DNA of 64,000 bases, from the NCBI GenBank assembly GCA_965657545.1, contig CBFHOG010000008.1:25828-89827 (forward strand), given 5' to 3'. The stretch comes from UBA7446 sp965657545. GTDB lineage: Bacteria > Bacteroidota > Bacteroidia > Flavobacteriales > Flavobacteriaceae. Under the pieces are notes generated by a model. It searched no databases and had not been told where the DNA came from. It worked only from the letters and a program-made list of their open reading frames with translations. How positions within the stretch are numbered: the stretch's first letter is position 1; each line of letters begins with the position of its first letter. Both the position numbers and the translations under genes were made by a program. Shown here one piece after another: positions 35,575 through 44,859 of this stretch.

Positions 35575-37047
35575 TTATACAATTCGCTTCATGGCAGTCA
35601 TAGATCCACGAAGTGTCTTTCCTATATGTTCAATAGGGTGATTGCGAATTTGATCATTAACTGCAATAAGTTTTTGATTGTCAACGCCATTACTGTCAGT
35701 CCCAAACGCTTTTCCAATCACAGACGTATCAACAGTCTTCATAAAAGAAGAAAGTAGCGGCTTACAAGCGTGGTCAAACAGATAGCAGCCATACTCAGCT
35801 GTATCAGAAATCACACGGTTCATTTCAAATAACTTTTTACGAGCAATTGTATTGGCAATTAGTGGTGTTTCGTGTAACGACTCATAATATGCAGAGGCAT
35901 CTTTGATTCCTGCTGCTACCATGGTGTCAAACGCCAACTCAACGCCTGCACGAACAAAAGCGACCATAAGCACCCCTTTATCAAAAAAGGTTTGCTCGTC
36001 TATGTCCTCAGTTGTTGGAGCTGTTTTTTCAAATGCTGTTTCGCCAGTTGCAGCGCGCCAAGACAATAGATTCTTGTCGTCATTAGCCCAATCTTCCATC
36101 ATGGTTTTAGAAAAATGTCCTGAAATAATATCGTCCATGTGCTTATTAAACAATGGCTGCATAATTTCTTTTAGCTCTTCAGACAATTCAAAAGCTTTGA
36201 TTTTTGCCGGATTTGACAGGCGATCCATCATGTTGGTGATGCCTCCATGTTTTAAGGCCTCTGTGATGGTTTCCCATCCGTATTGAATCAACTTTGAAGC
36301 ATAAGAAGGTTCGATTCCCTCTGAAACCATTTTATCAAAGCATAAGATAGATCCCGTTTGTAGCACACCACATAAAATGGTTTGCTCGCCCATAAGGTCA
36401 GATTTTACTTCTGCAATAAATGACGATTGTAAAACACCAGCACGGTGACCTCCCGTTCCAACACAGTATGCTTTTGCCTGTTCAAAACCTTTTCCTTCAG
36501 GATCGTTAGCGTCGTGAACTGCGATTAACGTTGGCACACCAAATCCACGCAAATATTCTTCACGTACTTCAGAACCAGGGCATTTTGGCGCAACCATGAT
36601 TACAGTCAAATCTTCTCTTACTTGCGTGCCCTCTTCCACAATATTAAAGCCGTGAGAATAGGACAAGGTTGCTCCTTTTTTCATCAAGGGCATTACTGCA
36701 TTTACAACCGAAGTGTGATTTTTATCCGGAGTGAGATTGATAACCAAATCGGCCGTGGGAATCATTTCTTCATATGTACCAACAGCAAAATTATTTGAAG
36801 TGGCATTTACAAAAGAAGCGCGTTTTTGCTCAATAGCACCACTACGCAAGGTATAGGAAACATCTAAGCCTGAATCGCGCATGTTTAGACCTTGGTTTAG
36901 TCCTTGTGCACCACAACCCACAATTACAATTTTCTTTCCTTTAAGTGCTGCAATACCATCTGAAAATTCAGAGGCATCCATAAAGCGACATTGCGCCATT
37001 TGATGTAGTTGTTCACGAAGAGATAGGGAATTAAAATAATTACTCAT
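35575..37047 (-). CDS. ilvC: Ketol-acid reductoisomerase, class II
   Basis: NADPH- and Mg-dependent isomeroreductase of branched-chain amino acid synthesis. The 490-residue length marks the long class II (E. coli-like) form. Seen: cofactor loop VGCGAQGLNQGLNMRDSG at about 42-59, MVAPKCPGSEVREEY, and two helical knotted domains with SDLMGEQTILCG and EYGCYLFDHACKPLL. ilvN lies 10 bases upstream and ilvA abuts downstream, so all three are in one operon. Confidence 0.96.
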   Translation of the reverse strand: MSNYFNSLSLREQLHQMAQCRFMDASEFSDGIAALKGKKIVIVGCGAQGLNQGLNMRDSGLDVSYTLRSGAIEQKRASFVNATSNNFAVGTYEEMIPTADLVINLTPDKNHTSVVNAVMPLMKKGATLSYSHGFNIVEEGTQVREDLTVIMVAPKCPGSEVREEYLRGFGVPTLIAVHDANDPEGKGFEQAKAYCVGTGGHRAGVLQSSFIAEVKSDLMGEQTILCGVLQTGSILCFDKMVSEGIEPSYASKLIQYGWETITEALKHGGITNMMDRLSNPAKIKAFELSEELKEIMQPLFNKHMDDIISGHFSKTMMEDWANDDKNLLSWRAATGETAFEKTAPTTEDIDEQTFFDKGVLMVAFVRAGVELAFDTMVAAGIKDASAYYESLHETPLIANTIARKKLFEMNRVISDTAEYGCYLFDHACKPLLSSFMKTVDTSVIGKAFGTDSNGVDNQKLIAVNDQIRNHPIEHIGKTLRGSMTAMKRIV

Positions 37048-37057
37048 TTTTTTAAAT

Positions 37058-37579
37058 TTAGTCGTTTAATCTATTTAATAATGCTTTAATGTTCATCGGA
37101 GATTTAGTCACCGAAATACGACCGGAACGTACAAATTGCAGCAAACCGTAAGGTGCTAAATCATTGTACAATTGTTCCGTTTCATGTCGAAAACCCGTTT
37201 TTTCGATTACAAAAAAATCGGTGTTTACCGTCACAATATTCGCATGACTGTTCTTGATGATGTTTTGAATATGACGTTCTTCAAATAATGATTTTGAAGC
37301 CACTTTGAATAAGGCCGATTCCTGAAAAATTGTTTCTTCGTCTGTGTGATAAAATGCCTTGATAACCTCAATTTGCTTTTCAATTTGTCCTACCACTTTT
37401 TTAACGGCTTCCTCAGTTAATGAAACAACAATTACAAATCGTGAGACTTTCTCTATTTCAGAAGCAGAAGACGTAATACTTTCGATATTGATATGTCTTC
37501 GTTGGAAAATAGCCGAAACACGGTTGAGTAAGCCAACGCTGTTTTCAGTGTAAATTGAAATGGTGTATTTTTTTTCCAT
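37058..37579 (-). CDS. ilvN: Acetolactate synthase regulatory (small) subunit
   Basis: A 173-residue regulatory partner of IlvB that gives valine feedback. An N-terminal ACT domain (YTISIYTENSVGLLNRVSAI, RRHINIESITSS) is followed by the C-terminal IlvH-like domain (ALFKVASKSLF, VIEKTGFRHETEQLYNDLAP). Spacing is two bases from ilvB and ten from ilvC. Length matches the family. Confidence 0.94.
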   Translation of the reverse strand: MEKKYTISIYTENSVGLLNRVSAIFQRRHINIESITSSASEIEKVSRFVIVVSLTEEAVKKVVGQIEKQIEVIKAFYHTDEETIFQESALFKVASKSLFEERHIQNIIKNSHANIVTVNTDFFVIEKTGFRHETEQLYNDLAPYGLLQFVRSGRISVTKSPMNIKALLNRLND

Positions 37580-37581
37580 AA

Positions 37582-39279
37582 TTACGATAATCTTATATCA
37601 GAAACCGACGCCCCAGAGGGAATCATCGGGAATACATTTGCCTCTTTTTCTACGCAAACTTCTAGGAAATAAGGTTTGTCAGAAGCCATCATTTCGTCAA
37701 TAGCACTACCTAATTCGTCACGTGTAGTAACGCGTTTGGCATCGAGAAAATAGCCCTCGGCAATTTTTACAAAATCTGGATTTACCATTTCGGTAGATGC
37801 ATAGCGTTTGTCAAAAAACAATTGCTGCCATTGGCGCACCATTCCTAAAAAATCATTGTTCAATACGACTACTTTTACTGCAGCCTGTGTTTGGAAAATT
37901 GTACCCAATTCTTGTATAGTCATTTGGAAACCGCCATCTCCAATAATGGCAACTACTTCTCGCTCTGGAGCACCCATTTTAGCACCCAAAGCTGCAGGAA
38001 GTGCAAAGCCCATAGTACCCAAGCCTCCAGACGTTACATTGCTTTTTGAATTTGAAAAACGCGCATAGCGACAGGCAATCATCTGATGCTGTCCCACATC
38101 GGAAACAATGACAGCATTGTTGTTCGATGCGCGGTTGATTTCTTTGAGTACCTCACCCATCGTAAGACCCTCTTTTGTAGGGTGTAAATCGTTTTTAATG
38201 ACTTTATCAAATTCGATTTCGTCGTACTTTTTAAAGGCTGCAAACCAGTTGGTATAAGGTTTCGCTGTAACTTTTTCAGTAAGCAATGGAAGTGTTTGCT
38301 TCACATCACCCAAAACAGCGACATCTGCATTAACATTTTTATTTATTTCCGCAGGATCAATTTCTAAATGAATGATTTTAGCTTGTTTGGCATAACTTTC
38401 TAAATTCCCAGTAACACGATCATCAAAACGCATGCCTATGGCAATGAGCACATCGCATTCGTTCGTAAGCATATTTGGACCATAATTTCCATGCATTCCT
38501 ACCATTCCCACGTTTAAAGGATGGTCTGTAGCAATTGCGGAAACACCCAAAATGGTCCACGCTGCTGGAATATTTGATTGCTCCACAAATGCTTTAAATT
38601 CTGCTTCTGCTTTACCTAATATTACCCCTTGTCCCCAAACAATAAGTGGTTTTTCTGCCTTTTCGATGATCGCAGCAGCAGCATCAATTGTAGTGGAATT
38701 AATTTTTGGAACTGGTTTGTAACTCCGAACTCCTATACATGGTGTGTAGTCAAAATCAAATGAAGCAAATTGGGCATCTTTTGTAATATCAACAAGCACA
38801 GGACCAGGACGGCCAGAACGTGCAATGTAAAACGCTTTCGCCATTACTTCAGGAATTTCAGCAACATCTGTAATCTGATAGTTCCACTTTGTGACCGGTG
38901 TCGAAATACCAATAATATCGGTTTCTTGAAATGCATCTGAACCCAACAAATGAGAAGGTACTTGACCCGTTATACATACCATGGGTGTGGAATCAATCAT
39001 GGCGTCGGCAATTCCAGTAACCAAGTTTGTAGCACCAGGACCAGATGTAGCAACACAAACGCCAACCTTTCCGCTCACCCGAGCAAAACCTTGTGCGGCG
39101 TGAGTAGCTCCTTGTTCATGACGTGTAAGTACGTGCTGAAGTTTGTCTTGAAACTTGTAAAGTTCGTCGTAAAAGGGCATAATAGCACCACCGGGATACC
39201 CATAAATTAGGTCAACGCCTTCTTCGAGTAAACAGTGGATTAAAGCTTCAGAGCCCGTGATATTTTTTTTAGATGTCAT
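37582..39279 (-). CDS. ilvB: Acetolactate synthase catalytic (large) subunit
   Basis: ThDP- and FAD-dependent enzyme making 2-acetolactate or 2-aceto-2-hydroxybutyrate. The 565 residues show GYPGGAIMPFYDEL, the ThDP-activating Glu region RHEQGATHAAQGFAR, GMVGMHGNYGPNML, and the ThDP/Mg motif GDGGFQMTIQEL with NNDFLGMVRQW. Three bases separate it from ilvD and two from ilvN. Confidence 0.96.
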   Translation of the reverse strand: MTSKKNITGSEALIHCLLEEGVDLIYGYPGGAIMPFYDELYKFQDKLQHVLTRHEQGATHAAQGFARVSGKVGVCVATSGPGATNLVTGIADAMIDSTPMVCITGQVPSHLLGSDAFQETDIIGISTPVTKWNYQITDVAEIPEVMAKAFYIARSGRPGPVLVDITKDAQFASFDFDYTPCIGVRSYKPVPKINSTTIDAAAAIIEKAEKPLIVWGQGVILGKAEAEFKAFVEQSNIPAAWTILGVSAIATDHPLNVGMVGMHGNYGPNMLTNECDVLIAIGMRFDDRVTGNLESYAKQAKIIHLEIDPAEINKNVNADVAVLGDVKQTLPLLTEKVTAKPYTNWFAAFKKYDEIEFDKVIKNDLHPTKEGLTMGEVLKEINRASNNNAVIVSDVGQHQMIACRYARFSNSKSNVTSGGLGTMGFALPAALGAKMGAPEREVVAIIGDGGFQMTIQELGTIFQTQAAVKVVVLNNDFLGMVRQWQQLFFDKRYASTEMVNPDFVKIAEGYFLDAKRVTTRDELGSAIDEMMASDKPYFLEVCVEKEANVFPMIPSGASVSDIRLS

Positions 39280-39282
39280 GCG

Positions 39283-40956
39283 TTATTCGTCTGTTACACA
39301 ACCCTTAGAAGCCGTAGCTACTGACCGTGCGTATTTGTACAACACTCCTTTAGTTACTTTTAAATTTGGTGCCACCCATGCCGCGCGTCGCGCTTCAAGT
39401 TCCGCATCCGTAATTTTAACTTGTAATTCGTTTGTTTCTGCGTCAATACGGATAATATCTCCGTTATTCACAAGTCCAATAGCACCGCCGAGTTGCGCTT
39501 CAGGGGTTATATGCCCCACCACAAAACCGTGTGTTCCACCCGAAAAACGTCCGTCAGTGATAAGTGCTACTTCTTTACCCAAACCAGCACCCATAATAGC
39601 AGCTGTTGGTTTTAACATTTCGGGCATTCCAGGACCGCCTTTTGGACCTTCATAGCGAATAACAACAACTTCGCCTTTTTGAACTTCGCCAGATTTGATT
39701 CCTGCATTAGCAGCAAATTCACCATCATAAACTCGAGCAGGGCCTTCAAAGGATAAACCTTCTTTACCTGTAATTTTTGCAACAGCACCTTCAGATGCGA
39801 GATTTCCAAAAAGAATTCGAATGTGACCTGTTTCCTTAATTGGATTATCAAGCGTTCGAATTACTTTTTGCCCTTCTTTAAGCGATGGCACATCTGCCAT
39901 ATTCTCTGCAAGTGTTTTTCCAGTAACGGTCATGCAATCGCCGTGAAGCATATTGTTGTCAAGCATGAATTTAATCACAGCAGGAATACCACCTACACGG
40001 TGTACATCTTCCATTAAAAATTTACCACTTGGTTTTAAGTCTGCTAAAAAAGGTGTAGTATCACTAATGCGTTGAAAATCAGCTAATGTAAAATCTACTT
40101 CTGCAGCTCTTGCAATGGCTAAGAAGTGTAAAACAGCATTCGTAGAACCGCCTAACACTGTTACCAATCGAATCGCATTTTCTAGCGATTTTTTAGTTAC
40201 AATGTCTTTGGGTTTAATATCTTTTTCGATGAGCAATCGCATTGCTTTTCCAGCAGCAACACACTCCTCTATTTTTTCTGGGCTTACGGCAGGGTTAGAT
40301 GAATTGAAAGGTAATGCGAGTCCCATAACCTCAATGGCAGAAGCCATTGTATTTGCGGTGTACATACCCCCACAAGCACCTGCGCCTGGGCAGGCATTTT
40401 GTATCACTTCTTTGTACTCAGCTTCATTAATGGTTCCAGCTACTTTTTCTCCCCATGCTTCAAAAGCAGAAACGATATCAAGTTTCTTGTTTGCAACGCA
40501 TCCTGAAGCAATTGTTCCGCCATAAACCATTATACTTGGACGGTTCAGTCGAAGCATTGCCATTACAGATCCGGGCATATTTTTATCACAGCCTACAACT
40601 GCTACCATACCATCATAAGACATTCCGCCCATAACCGTTTCCATGGAATCTGCAATTATGTCGCGAGATGGAAGAGAAAATCGCATCCCAGGAGTACCCA
40701 TAGAAATGCCATCACTCACGCCTATCGTATTGAAAATTAATCCAACCAAATCAGCTTCTTCTGTACCTTTTTTAATTTCAACAGCTAAGTTATTAAGGTG
40801 CATATTACATGGATTTCCTTCATATCCAGTACTTGCAATCCCTACAAATGATTTCTGAAAATCGTCATCTGAAAGACCAATAGCGTGTAACATTGCCTGA
40901 GCTGCAGGCTGGCTTGGATCCTGAGTTACTGTTTTGGAGTAGCGGTTGTGTCCCAT
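39283..40956 (-). CDS. ilvD: Dihydroxy-acid dehydratase
   Basis: Iron-sulfur enzyme of the third common step in isoleucine and valine synthesis, 557 residues. Cluster-binding cysteines are in NPCNMHL, VGCDKNMPG and CPGAGACGGMY; SDGRFSGGTHGFVVGH near the C-terminus is also diagnostic. It is the first structural gene of the ilvDBNCA operon. The ATG lies eight bases after the stop of a short ORF rich in branched-chain residues, which may regulate it. Confidence 0.96.
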   Translation of the reverse strand: MGHNRYSKTVTQDPSQPAAQAMLHAIGLSDDDFQKSFVGIASTGYEGNPCNMHLNNLAVEIKKGTEEADLVGLIFNTIGVSDGISMGTPGMRFSLPSRDIIADSMETVMGGMSYDGMVAVVGCDKNMPGSVMAMLRLNRPSIMVYGGTIASGCVANKKLDIVSAFEAWGEKVAGTINEAEYKEVIQNACPGAGACGGMYTANTMASAIEVMGLALPFNSSNPAVSPEKIEECVAAGKAMRLLIEKDIKPKDIVTKKSLENAIRLVTVLGGSTNAVLHFLAIARAAEVDFTLADFQRISDTTPFLADLKPSGKFLMEDVHRVGGIPAVIKFMLDNNMLHGDCMTVTGKTLAENMADVPSLKEGQKVIRTLDNPIKETGHIRILFGNLASEGAVAKITGKEGLSFEGPARVYDGEFAANAGIKSGEVQKGEVVVIRYEGPKGGPGMPEMLKPTAAIMGAGLGKEVALITDGRFSGGTHGFVVGHITPEAQLGGAIGLVNNGDIIRIDAETNELQVKITDAELEARRAAWVAPNLKVTKGVLYKYARSVATASKGCVTDE

Positions 40957-40964
40957 AGTTGATT

Positions 40965-41042
40965 TTAAAATAAGAATTCGCTAAAATACAAAACGACAAT
41001 CAATACGAGGAACGTTTTATCAATAGATAAATGATTAATCAT
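40965..41042 (-). CDS. Putative branched-chain amino acid leader peptide of the ilv operon
   Basis: A 25-codon ORF between the ilv promoter box and ilvD. Eleven of 25 residues are Leu, Val or Ile, and residues 12-18 read LVLIVVL. The TAA stop is eight bases before the ilvD ATG, and there is no hairpin-plus-T-run between them, so any control would act on translation of ilvD rather than by an intrinsic terminator. The start codon sits in a perfect 12-bp palindrome (ATGATTAATCAT, 41031-41042). AT-rich DNA readily encodes hydrophobic residues, so chance is a real alternative. Confidence 0.4.
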   Translation of the reverse strand: MINHLSIDKTFLVLIVVLYFSEFLF

Positions 41043-41083
41043 CTAAATAAATCTTTATGCTTTGATTAGATTAAGTGTTAAAT

Positions 41084-41091
41084 CAAAAGTA
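41084..41091 (-). promoter_or_regulatory. -7 box TACTTTTG of the ilv operon
   Basis: Exact TAnnTTTG match on the minus strand, predicting a transcript start near 41079 and a leader of about 120 bases before ilvD, long for this window. The short leucine/valine-rich ORF begins about 37 bases into it. Confidence 0.5.
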
Positions 41092-41164
41092 GAAAAAGAA
41101 GTGAATTTACCGAACGAAAACTATATTTTTACACATTCGTTAAAAAAAACGACTAAAAGTGCTT

Positions 41165-42553
41165 ATGGTTGAAGAAAATACATTAATACAGCTAAAATCT
41201 AATCAAACTGCTTTTTTTGAAGCAGGGAATACCCGTAGTGTCAATGCACGCTTAGCTCGTTTAAAAGCCCTCAAACAAAATATAAAATCAAATGAAACAG
41301 AAATTGTTGCGGCATTGCAACATGACCTTGCTAAACCTGAAGCAGAAATTTGGTTAGCAGAAATATATGTTGCTTTAGTAGAACTGAACACCATCATCAA
41401 AAATCTTTCGCAATGGGCAAAACCAAAACGCATAGCTGGAAAATGGCTGAATTTTCCCAGTAAAGATTGGATTGTTCCAGAACCGTATGGCGTAACCCTA
41501 CATATTGCTCCGTGGAATTATCCATTCCAATTGGCGTTAAATCCGCTAATTGGAGCTGTTGCAGCAGGAAATACAGTTGTTTTGAAGCCCTCTGAGCATG
41601 CGCCACAAACAGCAAAAATCTTGCAAAAAATCATATCCGAGGTTTTTCCACCCGATTGGGTATGTGTCGCCGAGGGCGGTCCAGAAGTAGCACATCATTT
41701 ACTCAATCAAAGATGGGATTATATCTTTTTTACAGGCGGTATTAGCATAGCAAAAATTGTTGCCAAAGCAGCAGCCGAACATTTGACGCCAACAACGTTG
41801 GAACTCGGTGGGAAGAATCCGTGTATTGTAGATCAAACAGCAAATATAAAGGTGACTGCAAGGCGCATTGTTTGGGGGAAATTCATGAACTGTGGACAGG
41901 TATGTATGTCACCAGATTACCTTTTGGTTCATCAGGACATTTATAACGATTTGGTAACGACATTAAAGGCTGAAATCGTTCGTATGTACGGAGAAAACCC
42001 ACAAGAATCCACTGATTATGCACGCTTGGTACATCAAGGTCATGTTGCAAAAATGAAAGAATTACTCAAAGGTCAAGATATCATATTTGGTGGTGTTGTC
42101 GATGAAAAAGACCGTTACGTTAGCCCAACACTTATTGCATTAGAACATTTGGACAACAGCTTAATGGAAGATGAGATTTTTGGGCCACTACTACCCATCA
42201 TCACGTATAAAGACGAAGCTGAAATTCATAAGACCGTTAAACGGTTTGAAAAACCACTTTCCTTTTATGTGTTCTCTCAACGCAAGAAATGGGCGCGGAA
42301 ACTGATGAAAACATACAGCTATGGCGGTGGCATGATAAACGATGTTATTGTATATTTTACCAATGATAATCTTCCCTTTGGTGGTGTAGGACATAGCGGC
42401 ACAGGCAGTTATCACGGTAAGCATTCTTTTGATACATTTTCGCATAACAAACCATATGTAGAACGACCCACATGGTTTGACCCGAAGCAGCGCTATGCAC
42501 CCTACACGAATAATTTTAAAATAATCAAACGCCTTTTAAAATATTTTTCATGA
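41165..42553 (+). CDS. Aldehyde dehydrogenase, class 3-like
   Basis: A 462-residue NAD(P)-dependent aldehyde dehydrogenase. Seen: IAPWNYPFQLALNPLIGAVA, FTGGISIAKIVAKAAAEHL, the catalytic Glu in LELGGKNPCIV and the catalytic Cys in FMNCGQVCMSPDY. The short N-terminus and C-terminal NDNLPFGGVGHSGTGSYHG match the class 3 (ALDH3, YwdH-like) group acting on fatty or aromatic aldehydes. ATG 41165 is preferred over an in-frame GTG at 41159. It overlaps the nitroreductase gene by four bases and diverges from ilvD. Confidence 0.88.
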   Translation: MVEENTLIQLKSNQTAFFEAGNTRSVNARLARLKALKQNIKSNETEIVAALQHDLAKPEAEIWLAEIYVALVELNTIIKNLSQWAKPKRIAGKWLNFPSKDWIVPEPYGVTLHIAPWNYPFQLALNPLIGAVAAGNTVVLKPSEHAPQTAKILQKIISEVFPPDWVCVAEGGPEVAHHLLNQRWDYIFFTGGISIAKIVAKAAAEHLTPTTLELGGKNPCIVDQTANIKVTARRIVWGKFMNCGQVCMSPDYLLVHQDIYNDLVTTLKAEIVRMYGENPQESTDYARLVHQGHVAKMKELLKGQDIIFGGVVDEKDRYVSPTLIALEHLDNSLMEDEIFGPLLPIITYKDEAEIHKTVKRFEKPLSFYVFSQRKKWARKLMKTYSYGGGMINDVIVYFTNDNLPFGGVGHSGTGSYHGKHSFDTFSHNKPYVERPTWFDPKQRYAPYTNNFKIIKRLLKYFS

Positions 42554-43278
42554 TAGAAAAAAAAGTCACGGATGCAATACATTTTAGACGTTCTGTACGA
42601 GTTTACTCAGAAGAACCACTTGATGATACCATAGTCAAAAAATGCCTTGTCAATGCATCCATAGCACCCACAAGCAGTAACCTGCAACTGTGGGAATTTT
42701 ATCATATAACCAATACAAGCATACTTAAAAAAATAGCAAAAGCTTGTATGGGGCAAAATGCAGCCACTACTGCCAATCAACTCGTAGTCATCGTCACTAG
42801 AAAAGATACATGGAGAAAAAAAGCGAAAGCCAACATAGACCACTTTGACAAGGTTTTTAAACAACCCGAAATGCAAAAAGAAATGCGTCGAAAAAAAATG
42901 GTGACGAATTATTATGGAAAAATTATTCCAACACTTTATGGTGATTTTCTTGGAATTCTGGGGGCTATCAAATACATGATATTTCAATTTGTTGGCTTAT
43001 TTCGTCCGGTGTATCGCCAAACCCGATGGAGTGATCTTAGAGTTGTAGCGCACAAAAGTGCTGCACTTGCCGCGCAAAACTTTATGATTAGTATGGCTGC
43101 AGTAGGTTATGACACCTGTCCCATGGAGGGAAGTGACACCCTAAGAATTAAAAAAATATTGAACTTACCAAGAGGGGCGGAAATTAATATGGTAATTAGC
43201 TGTGGCATAAGAAAACCTGAGGGTGTTTACGGAGAACGCTTTCGAGTTCCTTTTGAAGAAGTATATATTAAAGTATAA
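42550..43278 (+). CDS. Nitroreductase-family FMN oxidoreductase
   Basis: A 242-residue flavoprotein. The start AIHFRRSVRVYSEEPLDD and the following NASIAPTSSNLQLWEF are the FMN-binding pattern of the family; C-terminal MVISCGIRKPEGVYGERFR fits as well. A central basic insert (about 80-150) is longer than in minimal members. It is coupled to the aldehyde dehydrogenase gene (ATGA), so the two may process the same kind of substrate. The stop lies one base from the stop of the convergent comM gene. Confidence 0.82.
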   Translation: MIEKKVTDAIHFRRSVRVYSEEPLDDTIVKKCLVNASIAPTSSNLQLWEFYHITNTSILKKIAKACMGQNAATTANQLVVIVTRKDTWRKKAKANIDHFDKVFKQPEMQKEMRRKKMVTNYYGKIIPTLYGDFLGILGAIKYMIFQFVGLFRPVYRQTRWSDLRVVAHKSAALAAQNFMISMAAVGYDTCPMEGSDTLRIKKILNLPRGAEINMVISCGIRKPEGVYGERFRVPFEEVYIKV

Positions 43279-43279
43279 A

Positions 43280-44812
43280 CTACCCCAACCAACCTTCTCT
43301 ATCCAAACTTCGGTACTGAATGGCTTCGGCAATATGTGCATCTAAAATGGATTGTTCGCCTTCCAAGTCGGCAATGGTACGCGCTACTTTTAGAATTCTA
43401 TCATAAGCTCTTGCCGATAAGCGCAATCTATCCATAGCAGTTTTTAGCAGTACCAACGATGATTTGGAAAGCGCACAGTATTTGCGAATTTGCTTGGTGT
43501 TCATTTCAGCATTGTGATGTACATGCGTTACATCAGCAAAGCGAATGCGCTGACGTTCTCGAGCTGCTAACACCCGTTGTCGAATTGCTGAACTCGGTTC
43601 TGCCAATGGGGTTTGTGCTAATTTTTCAAAGGGAACAGGTTGCACTTCAACGTGTAAATCTATCCGATCTAAAAGAGGGCCTGATATCTTTCCCAAATAA
43701 CGTTGCATTTCAGCAGCCGAATGTCCCGGAGCGGTAGCATCATCGTTAAAAAAGCCTGATGGTGTTGGATTCATGCTTGCCACTAACATAAACGAAGCCG
43801 GGTACGTCAAGGTGAATTTAGCACGTGCTATGGTAACCTCTCTGTCTTCCAACGGTTGACGTAACACTTCCAAAACGCTCCGCTTAAACTCAGGTAATTC
43901 GTCTAAAAACAATACCCCGTGATGCGCAAGCGAAATCTCACCGGGTTGCGGATAGGTGCCGCCGCCTACCAACGCAACATCAGAAATGGTGTGGTGGGGC
44001 GAACGGAATGGGCGGCTATGAATAATCCCACTCCCTTTCATTTGTCCAGCTACCGAATGGATTTTTGTGGTTTCTAGTGCTTCGTGAATAGACATGGGCG
44101 GGAGGATACTCGGCAAGCGTTTGGCAAGCATGGTTTTTCCTGCACCGGGAGGTCCTATCAACAAAATATTATGCCCGCCAGCTGCAGCTACTTCCATACA
44201 TCGTTTTATGGACTCCTGCCCTTTTACATCTTCAAAATCCAAAATAGAAGATTGCTCTTGTACCAACTGCGACGCCAAATCATAGGTAACTAAATTTTCT
44301 TGATGATACACATTGAGGAAAACGATCATATCATTTAAGTGTGCAAAACCGTGTACTTCAATCCCTTCCACTATAGCAGCTTCTTGGCCATTTTCTTGGG
44401 GTACTAAAATCCCTTTAAACCCGTCTTCTGCGGCTTGCAATGCCATGGGCAACACGCCACGAACCGGACGCAATGTGCCATCTAAAGACAATTCGCCCAT
44501 CACAATCCATTTGCTTAACTGCGAGGTCTCCACTTGCCCCGATGCCACCAAAATACCCAAGGCAATGGGCACATCGTAAGCCGCGCCTTCTTTGCGCAAA
44601 TCTGCAGGTGCCATGTTTATGGTGATACGCTTTCCCGGAAGTTTATAACCACATTCCATCACAGCTGCCGCAATACGGTGGTTGCTTTCTTTAACGGCAT
44701 TATCGGGCAATCCTACCAAATGATAGCCAACGCCAGGATGAATGTGAACTTCTATGGTGATGCACTGCGCATTGATGCCAAAGACGGCACTGCCAAAAAT
44801 TTGGGTAAGCAT
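43280..44812 (-). CDS. comM: YifB/ComM-family AAA+ ATPase (Mg-chelatase-like)
   Basis: A 510-residue AAA+ protein; ComM is a helicase for branch migration in natural transformation, and the family is often annotated as YifB Mg chelatase-like. Order: N-terminal Lon-like ChlI domain (IEVHIHPGVGYHLVGLPDNA to about 165), Walker A LIGPPGAGKTMLAKRLPSI near 217, Walker B GVLFLDELPEF, and the C-terminal domain LRLSARAYDRILKVARTIADL. Full length. It diverges from the flavin reductase gene by 47 bases. Confidence 0.92.
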   Translation of the reverse strand: MLTQIFGSAVFGINAQCITIEVHIHPGVGYHLVGLPDNAVKESNHRIAAAVMECGYKLPGKRITINMAPADLRKEGAAYDVPIALGILVASGQVETSQLSKWIVMGELSLDGTLRPVRGVLPMALQAAEDGFKGILVPQENGQEAAIVEGIEVHGFAHLNDMIVFLNVYHQENLVTYDLASQLVQEQSSILDFEDVKGQESIKRCMEVAAAGGHNILLIGPPGAGKTMLAKRLPSILPPMSIHEALETTKIHSVAGQMKGSGIIHSRPFRSPHHTISDVALVGGGTYPQPGEISLAHHGVLFLDELPEFKRSVLEVLRQPLEDREVTIARAKFTLTYPASFMLVASMNPTPSGFFNDDATAPGHSAAEMQRYLGKISGPLLDRIDLHVEVQPVPFEKLAQTPLAEPSSAIRQRVLAARERQRIRFADVTHVHHNAEMNTKQIRKYCALSKSSLVLLKTAMDRLRLSARAYDRILKVARTIADLEGEQSILDAHIAEAIQYRSLDREGWLG

Positions 44813-44859
44813 AGGTAGGTATTTGGTATAAAGTTACAAATTTTAACGAAATTTGCGCC

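Noticed and set aside
35903..36286. 127-codon open frame opposite ilvC, and similar frames opposite ilvD, ilvB and ilvA
   Set aside because: Antisense shadows in conserved coding regions; composition mirrors the codon usage of the real genes.
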